A stretch of DNA of 64,000 nt from Camillea tinctor (lineage: Eukaryota; Ascomycota; Sordariomycetes; Xylariales; Xylariaceae), in the NCBI GenBank assembly GCA_022578605.1, contig MU394055.1, positions 686,902-750,901 on the forward strand, given 5' to 3'. Positions 56,947 through 64,000 of the stretch are shown piece after piece (position 1 is the first letter of the stretch; each line of letters begins with the position of its first letter). A program made the translations under genes and the position numbers. Below the pieces are notes generated by a model, which saw only the letters and a program-made list of their open reading frames with translations, had not been told where the DNA came from and searched no databases.

Positions 56947-59868
56947 AGCCTTACACTTCGAACCGGAGCGTATCAGTATCTCTCTACTGTGCAGAGCAGA
57001 CAGATAATAAGAATGTTTCCACGTCCAAATTCTCCATCTTAGCTAAAGTTGGCAGAACATTCATTTGACGGGCAGAGTTTAATCAGCACCCTCAAGTCTC
57101 TCGATTGGCAAGGTGAACTTGTGGATAAAGCCGCAGCAGCAAGTCAGCCTGGAGATGTTCCTCTCCTGATCATCGATAATCCACTGCTTCCGCTGCTTCT
57201 CAACATGACACAGATGAGCTGGGATGACCTTCACGCCATCATAAAACCGGGCCGCAAAGTCGTGTGGTTAACCTCAGGCTCACAACTACAAATATCGTCC
57301 CCATCCAATGCACTCATTCACGGGTTCGCCCGCACTCTCCAGGGCGAGGAATTCACCCTGACTCTCAAAACATTGGACGTCTCTTCTATCAACAGCGCCC
57401 ATACTGCACATTTCATCATGAGTATTATGGGAAGCTTCGATGACCCGCTGCATGCAATAGAGAACGAGTATTGCGAGCGAAACGGGACATTACACATAAG
57501 CAGGGTATTCCGGGACGAAAGGCTATGTGAAGTTGCTGATGAAGGCAGGAGTAGGCCGCCGTTAGAAGAGATGTGGTTGAGGAAAACCTCGAAAACTGTT
57601 CGCATGCACTGCGAGCGTATAGGCGCCATGGACTCTCTACATTTTAATCAAGTCGAAGAAGACGACACGTTTGGTCCTAGACATGTCGAGGTAGCAATGA
57701 GAGCCGCGGGGCTGAACTATAAGGTGTGTGAATTTCGAGTAAACTTGATAATGACATCAAAGACTAACTCGTCATGGCCAGGACATCGCGAACGCAATGG
57801 GCATCGTGCCAGAAAACGAGTATCTACTCGGACACGAAGGCGCAGGAGTTATCACCAGAGTTGGCAGCGAGGTAGATTCCTACCGCGTAGGAGATAGAGT
57901 AGCAGTACATAGCAGGGGTTCCTTCTCGAACCGGGTCCGGTTGCCCAAAGAAGGTGTCTTCTTGCTTCCGGATTCTGTCTCATTCGAGGAAGCAGCAACG
58001 ATGTGCATCCTGTACTTCACAGTGGTTTATGGATTGATGAAGATAGCTAAACTCCAGAGAGGACAGTCGATTCTGATTCATTCAGCTACGGGTGGTGTTG
58101 GGGTTGCCAGTGTTCAGTTATGCCAATATATCAGCGCTGAAAGTTACGCAACGGCAGGTAACGATGAAAAGAGGCGTTTCTTGCAAGAACAGTACGGGAT
58201 TCCAGCAGATCATATATTCTCCTCACGCACATCGAAATTCGCCAAAGGCATCCGTTCTTTGACCGGAGGCAGAGGCGTTGATTGCGTACTTAACTTCCTC
58301 ACTGGTGACCTTCTAGACGAATCTTGGAGACTACTCGCCGCCAATGGTACCTTTGTCGAAATCGGGAAGAAGGACATCATTGATGGCAACACCATCTCTA
58401 TGGAACCCTTCGATCGCAATCGTACATACCGAGGCATCGATATCTCCCAACAAACTTTGCTCGACGACCTTCAACTCGTTGAAAGGATATTGCAAACAGT
58501 TCGAAGGCTCATGGTGGCCAATCACATTAGGCCAATTTCACCGAGGAAAGTCTTTTCTTTTGGCCAGATCCCGGATGCGATGAGATACACGCGATCCAGT
58601 AAGCATATTGGAAAGATTGTCATCTCGAATGGCGAGGCCGACGATGTGAAAGTCCCAATCCGAAAAGCACCGGCGTCCCTGAACCTGGATCCTAAAGCCG
58701 CCTATCTAATGATTGGTGGATTTAAGGGGCTATGCGGAAGCCTTGCGGAGTATATGGCGCGCCACGGTGCAAAGAATATCATCAGCTTCTCCCGGAGCGG
58801 TGCCAACGATGAGCGCTCGCAGAGAGTAGTGCATAATTTGAAGAGCATGGGAACGAAAGTACAGATATGCACAGGCGACATCTCAAATCTGAAGGATGTC
58901 ACTCGGGTCTTCTAGGAATCTACACTACCAATCGTCGGTATAGTCCAAGGTGCCATGGTGCTGCGTGTAAGTAGAGTACCCAATCTTTCTACGAGTGCTG
59001 TTCGGTAACTAGATTCTGACGAGTACAGGACAAAACTTTCGAAGCCATGACGGTACAAGACTATCACGAAGCGCTTGCTAGCAAGGTTTCGGGAACATGG
59101 AATCTGCATACAGCAGCAGAGCAAGCACATCATAGGCTTTCCTTCTTCACCATGTTGTCGTCTATATCTGGCATTGTCGGCACTGCCGGCCAAGCAAACT
59201 ACGCTGCGGAAAATAGCTTCCAAGATGCCTTCGCGTCGTATCGTCACTCCCTCGGCCTAGCCGCACACACTGTTGATCTCGGAATCATAGAGGATGTAGG
59301 CTATATGAGCGAACATCAAAGCTTAACAGACCGCGTGCAAAGCAGGAGTGGGCTACCGGCCATTAATGAGAAGCGCCTCCACGAGATATTCAGGCTCTCG
59401 ATCCTTCAACAGACAGCAGATAATGGTAGAGGCTTGAATCCAGAGAGTAGAAGCCAGATGATCACCGGCCTGCCTTTCCCACTACACAACGACGCGCCTA
59501 TTTTGAAAGACATGCAATTTCGCACTCTACTAATGCCACATCCCGATCTTGAGGGCGACGGTTCGGGTGCCGGCAGCGACAGTGTCTCCACCTTCAAATC
59601 GATGATCACGGCTTCGTTGCCCATGGAGCAGCTCGTCCCCGATGCCATCAAACTCGTCAACGAACAAATCATGCGCATGCTGGGTCTCACATCAGATATG
59701 GAGGAGTCGAAACCATTGAATAGCTACGGAATGGATTCTTTGGCCGCGGTCGACCTGCGTAATTGGTTCAAGGTCCAGCCGGGCGTGGGCTTAACCACCC
59801 TGGATATACTGAATGCGGGAAGCCTGAAAGCATTATGTGCGAAGGCTGTAGAGCGACTAATCGAATGA
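56947..59868 (+). pseudogene. Highly reducing PKS remnant: pseudo-KR, ER, KR, ACP
   Basis: The frame of the preceding fragment continues past its TAG for 31 codons to a second TAG (57040), then runs open. 57043..57660 is the structural pseudo-KR/linker of highly reducing PKSs. The ER domain follows (YLLGHEGAGVI, HSATGGVGVASVQL; the 58 bp intron at 57724..57781 is intact). The KR domain starts near 58690, with an eroded cofactor loop (GGFKGLCG) but intact SS...QANYAAENSF active site. It is interrupted by a third TAG at 58913 and has a good intron at 58967..59028. The ACP keeps its phosphopantetheine serine (GMDSLAAVDLRNWF). DH and methyltransferase domains are absent, which implies an internal deletion. 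There is no ATG that would give a sensible shorter protein, so it is called a pseudogene. Confidence 0.82.
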
Positions 59869-61576
59869 TTTGGTTGGATGATTAATTAATTGCTTAATTT
59901 ATATCGGCTTTTATCGTTTGCGTCGTGTCGTCCTGAACTAGATAGTATCACGTCTTGGTCGTGAAGGACGAAGAACAAACGAGTGAACTGAAGGTTCAAG
60001 TTGTTGTTGTGTGAGCAATGGAATAACTGTAGGGGGGGGCTTGGAGGGGGGGCACAGTGATAGAGCAGGTGGACCCATGCACTGTTGTGCTGAGTCATCA
60101 AGCACCCCTCGTGTCGCATTCGATCAGGTATTGCGTGTTTGGCAAGGTGGGGGTGGTTTGCGGGGTAACATCTAACGACCTAGGTTAGGTATTGTATCTT
60201 GGTTAGCCTAGATACATACAAGGGAGAAGGAGGGTGCACTCGCTGCTTTAGTTCTATTCTCTTTAGAGAACATACATAACCTATCTTGTTGGTACAATGT
60301 AAATACGTAAGTTATAGTACCTAAGTAGTCAAAGCGGAAATCTTAAATATGAAATATCTCACAGAAATTCCATGCGACTTATAACCACTACATTATTCAT
60401 TTTAGATATTAATCTTAAAATAAACATTGTCTATCACTTATTATGATAATAGGAGGGCATCAAAACTTCAAGTTCAGTTACCATTATTTTATTGACTACT
60501 TAAAGGACCGCAAATATAAGAGGTTAGGTATAGCGAAACACATCAACTATAAAATTCCAGCTCAGAAACAAAAGAAAAGGTATCACTAACTTGACTCACC
60601 AAATACGTATGATCATCAGCTCCGATCCAGAGCCGAGTCTGCTTCTCTGTTGTCACCAGCTAGCCGGACAACTAGCGATGCCCCAAAGTCACACATCATC
60701 ATGAGTCGTGACAACTATACTCAGCTACCCTATATTCTTGTCCCAACTACAGTGGTTGCCCTACTTTCCCTTATACCAACGACCCAAATAGCTCTAGCCC
60801 TGAAAATGGATTCGGAGAATTTAGATCACTCCACATCTTAGTGGCATGGGCATTATCATTGATAATCTAATCGCAACAAGAGTGGTATGAGCAAGGGGAG
60901 TATCTTCGTCACGATGTCCTAGAGTGGATTCAGTAGATCGACGTATACTACACGTGCTCGCTTCCTGTAGCCGTAAAAGGAGTACCATCCAGCTCTCTCT
61001 TTCCCTAAATTGTGTACCGTAGACTGTTGGTGCATGATCAGACGTGAACACGCGGGCACGCGATGACTTGGCTTCTCCCCAAAACCCCCTTTATCGACGC
61101 AGTCTGAAACTAGGGCGCTGCAAGTCCTAGACATGGCTGACAACCCTAGCTTGGAGTTATAGCCAATCTGCGGCAGGCTGAGCTATGCGCCCAGGAACAA
61201 GTCCATCTACCTCTACCCGTATGTGGGTCTGACTATATCTAGCCCCGCCACTGTGACAGGACAAGAGAAAGACTCATCTGCAGTAGAGCTACCTGCATGA
61301 CCAGGTGGCCGTTTGACCGCTCTAATATCCAATGTTTAAAGCGGTCAGCGGATCCTGGAGGTAGTATTATGTAGGTTAAGTAGGTAGGCGAATTCGTTCC
61401 GAGCTCGGAAGGTTGGTGTATAAGTCGTTCATATGAAGACCCCTTATCCAGCAACCCCATCGATCAGCTTGTTGGAATAGCATACTTATTCAAGCTATAA
61501 ATCATCTTTGTTTCAAACAACTATTCACGATTGTGCCTCTTTACATATTTTGTGAATTCTATCATTACCAAGAAAC
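59869..61576. other. Intergenic region
   Basis: 1.7 kb spacer with G-runs near 60032..60052 and an ACCTAGGT palindrome near 60178..60185. Short open frames here start on non-ATG codons or lack any family resemblance. Confidence 0.5.
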
Positions 61577-62607
61577 ATGGCCTCCGCTTCAATCCTCATC
61601 CCCCTCGACGTCATCAACCAGAACGGTGGAGTCCTACCCCCAAGTGCTATTTCACAGCATACTCCCCGCAATGGGAGAAGTCGTGGTGCCAGCGTGAATG
61701 GCAAGAGTGCCGGTGGCCGAGGGTACAGAGTGGTTGAAGATGCCAGTGCTACCGTCGCCAAGGCGGTCACTTTTGTTCTCAAGCGAAGTATCTCAGAGAG
61801 CGAAGTAGAATCTGATATGGATGAGAATGACTATCTCGTCTCGGACGCAGACGGATGGGTTTCGGTAGCACAGCTAGTAAGCATCTCTGCCTATGACCAA
61901 AAAAGCATGCAAACATATACTAACATAGGATTTCCTAGCTTGAACAACCCCGAATGAAAGACCTCGGTATCAAGCTCCCAGACATCCGGCAAGCAGCCAC
62001 CTCGTCCAAAGCCCGCTTCACACTACGTCAACTCCCAGATACAGACCAGGGGCAAGCAGCGTCGTACCAAGTACGGCGTGAGTCCAAGGGGGACAGCCTC
62101 CCACAAGCCCCCTTAGTAGCCGCTGGCGAGCCCCTGAACCCAGAGTCCGCCAACCTGCCGGAATACATCGTCTACGAGACCACCTACCACGCCTACCCGC
62201 TCGTGCTAGCATCAGGGGGTATCAAGCGTCCCGACGGGGCGCCGTACCTGCCCTTCCTACCCGCGGCTCACAGCGACGAGACGCGGCCCGCCCGCGCGAG
62301 CAAGGCCGACGTCAGCATATGGATACATCTGAAGACGGCGATGGCGCAGGCGCCGCAAATCGCGTGGCAGTACACCACGACGGGGCGGATCGTGACCTCG
62401 GCCGAGGGCGTGCCCAAGAGCCTGTGGGCGAAGGTAGTAGCGCGCCGTCCGGATCTGGGAGTGCTCTTCCAGGATGGCGAGGTGCGTAAGGAGATACCCG
62501 ACGGGCTAAGGGGTAAAGGGGCTAAGGGGCGGGCCAAGAGCAAGGGCTTGCTAAAGCAGGAGGGGATTATCGACAGCGAGTCGGACAGCGTCAGTGATGG
62601 AATGTGA
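61577..62607 (+). CDS. Tpt1/KptA-like protein with altered catalytic motifs
   Basis: Exons 61577..61876 and 61939..62607 encode 322 aa; the 62 bp intron is in phase 0. Splicing produces DADGWVSVAQLLEQPRMKDLG followed by KARFTLRQ, the pattern of the winged-helix lobe of tRNA 2'-phosphotransferases (Tpt1/KptA). The second lobe is recognisable by YEVRA-like YQVRRESKGDS and by YETTYHAYPLVLASGGI. In active enzymes these read R-x-NQGHS and YHGT...I...GL, so the conserved histidines are replaced by Asp and Glu. The N-terminal arginine-histidine pair is KR here. The extended acidic loop before DGW and the basic C-terminal tail are lineage additions. It may be a non-catalytic or repurposed paralogue; the true tRNA-repair enzyme is presumably elsewhere in the genome. 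Confidence 0.7.
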
Positions 62608-63753
62608 TTTGTGTTGTTTATTCAGTATACCAATGGCGGTTGAAGCCATCACTAGACGGGATGCCAGGAGCATCGCCATAGATACCATGAAGCATATTGG
62701 TTGCTGCAGATATAACGGATAGAATCACACTGCAGCTTACAACAGAGTAAAATTCCACCAAATATCCTAACCTAGTAGACTTGTTGATGTCCAAGAGTGA
62801 TAGCAATATTAGCTGCCTAGTCAATGTGTCTGATCTTATAACACGCCCTCGGTGGGACTATCTCAGCTACAATATAATATTCCTTAACTACCCCTTACTT
62901 CTCAATATTTAACTAGATTAGTATCAATACATGCAGAGATCTATGTAAGTTCTATGTTGTGTATCATTTACCTTGAGGTACTACCTACATGGCAGGTGAG
63001 TGAACTATTGGCATGAAAGAAGATGTACTAACCCGTGGCGTGCCAGTTCAGTAAACAGTATAGGAGGTGTACACTATGTATAAATATTCGAGATCCATTA
63101 TTAACTGCTGGCTAAATGGATGAGTGACAAGCCGTCGGCATAAGTAAACTGTTTATTCCCTTTTTCGACGTTTAAAATCTTCGACGTCTAAGAAATAAGG
63201 GGGGGCGTCAGCATCGACCCTTTTCAAACGTCAGAAACCTCACATACATTGAGAATTGACACTGGTGATTGGTATAAACCGTAAAATCCCTAAACTGCAT
63301 ATTGTTTATTGACCTTTTCCCAACAGTTTATAAACACTAGACAAAACCCCGCAAATTCTGTATAGAGTTAATTTATGTACGTATGTATTTATGAAACACT
63401 CAGAAACATAGCTGCTTTACCTCTGGCTCTTTGTATGGGTTTCTTTCTACTTCCAAATATCTCCTCATAGAAAAATGAAACACAAAACACACCTTCTCAG
63501 ATAGGGCTTCAGCATATAAACCATACCTCTCCCCAGAGACACTAAATTCCGATCTCACACTTAATCTTTCCTCATTATCTCATTCTCTATTCCCTTCTTT
63601 AATTCCTTCCTCCTCTTCTTCCTCCTCATCCTCCCCCCTCCCAAAAAAAAAGGGCCTGCTGAGTGAGTTGTTCACAGCCTCCAATATATTCTCCAGGACT
63701 CTTTCTCTTTTCCATTGTCGAGCGCAGTGAAAAGAAACTACATGGTAATCACC
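62608..63753. other. Intergenic region with pyrimidine-rich leader
   Basis: 1.1 kb spacer. The last part (63566..63642) is a C/T-rich tract ending in an A run, probably the promoter and leader of the BTB gene. Confidence 0.5.
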
Positions 63754-64000
63754 ATGAATACCTCGTCTTCTCTAGAGCTCATTCCCTTCTTAAAAGAGTA
63801 AGCGTTCACCCTGTCCTTTTATTTCAAGAACTAAAGGAATATCTCTGAAATAATAGGCTTTACCTTGATGAAAAATACTCGGACCTTACAATCATCTGTG
63901 GTACACAATCTCGCAAAGTACATAAGGCCATCGTGTGTCCACGCTCTAAGTTCTTTGCTGCCGCTTGTGATAACAAAGACTTCAAGGTTCGTGCCATCAA
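63754..64000 (+). CDS. BTB/POZ-domain protein, 5' part
   Basis: The start of a gene cut by the right edge. Exon 1 is 63754..63797, then a 59 bp intron, then exon 2 from 63857, with a possible next donor (AAG|GTTCGT) at 63987. The translation reads [40 protein letters not shown], a clear BTB opening (D-x-x-V/I-x-C...VHK.vl..RS.fF). It resembles the numerous fungal BTB proteins of unknown function. The start is the ATG in ACCATGAA, which gives a short 15-residue lead to the domain. Confidence 0.75.

Noticed and set aside
57049..57897. Reading the ER-KR part of the PKS remnant as a functional stand-alone gene
   Set aside because: The open frame follows a TAG directly and starts on TTG. The first ATG lies inside a domain, and a further TAG interrupts the KR domain.
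60701..60841. Short hydrophobic peptide frame
   Set aside because: Only 47 codons, with no promoter or intron signals and no family match.

Overview
The window comes from a filamentous ascomycete (Pezizomycotina). The genes are intron-poor, with short introns (50-110 bp) that carry GTAAGT-type donors and CTAAC branch sites. The families present include HET-domain proteins, a PTH11-like receptor, an MFS quinate-type permease, a fungal UbiA-family enzyme and a highly reducing polyketide synthase remnant. Spacing is loose: long AT-rich intergenic stretches (up to 5 kb) hold hairpins, an LTR-like element, an inverted-repeat element and very short TG...CA elements. All assignments come from reading the translated sequence and recalling family motifs; no database search was run.

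Region by region. 0-2.3 kb: the 5' two thirds of a CSC1/OSCA (DUF221) ion channel on the minus strand, running off the left edge. 2.3-6.7 kb: gene-free, with a striking hairpin array and LTR/retroelement-like traces. 6.7-8.6 kb: a secreted saponin-hydrolase-like beta-propeller protein. 9.8-15.1 kb: a probable small catabolic cluster made of a cyclase-family hydrolase, an AtuA+DUF4387 fusion protein and a quinate-permease-like MFS transporter. 17.0-18.5 kb: a secreted or lumenal thioredoxin-reductase/GliT-like flavoprotein. 18.5-23.6 kb: gene-poor, with a hairpin (MITE-like) element. 23.6-28.2 kb: a 4-coumarate-CoA-ligase-like enzyme and a secreted GH27-like glycosidase.

29.4-43.6 kb looks like a fast-evolving self/non-self and hypothetical-protein island. 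It holds a free-standing copy of a domain otherwise seen at the C-terminus of sterol glucosyltransferases, two HET genes, a BTB/POZ protein, a nuclear-looking hypothetical protein, an OB-fold/zinc-ribbon (RPA1-like) protein and a small gene whose second exon reads into a repeat element. A further HET fragment lies at 52 kb. 44.0-48.0 kb: a PTH11-like seven-helix protein and a GMC oxidoreductase.

50.4-59.9 kb is the most unusual stretch and resembles a decaying polyketide/terpenoid cluster. It has an intact UbiA-family prenyltransferase or terpene cyclase, an SDR with an altered catalytic serine position, a LovD-like acyltransferase pseudogene with several frameshifts, and a chimera. In the chimera a P450 membrane anchor is fused in frame to the C-terminal half of a PKS acyltransferase domain, followed by pseudo-KR, ER, KR and ACP domains. 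That reading frame is broken only by three TAG codons while its splice sites are intact. 61.6-62.6 kb holds a Tpt1/KptA-like protein that lacks signature catalytic residues. 63.75 kb to the end is the start of another BTB gene.
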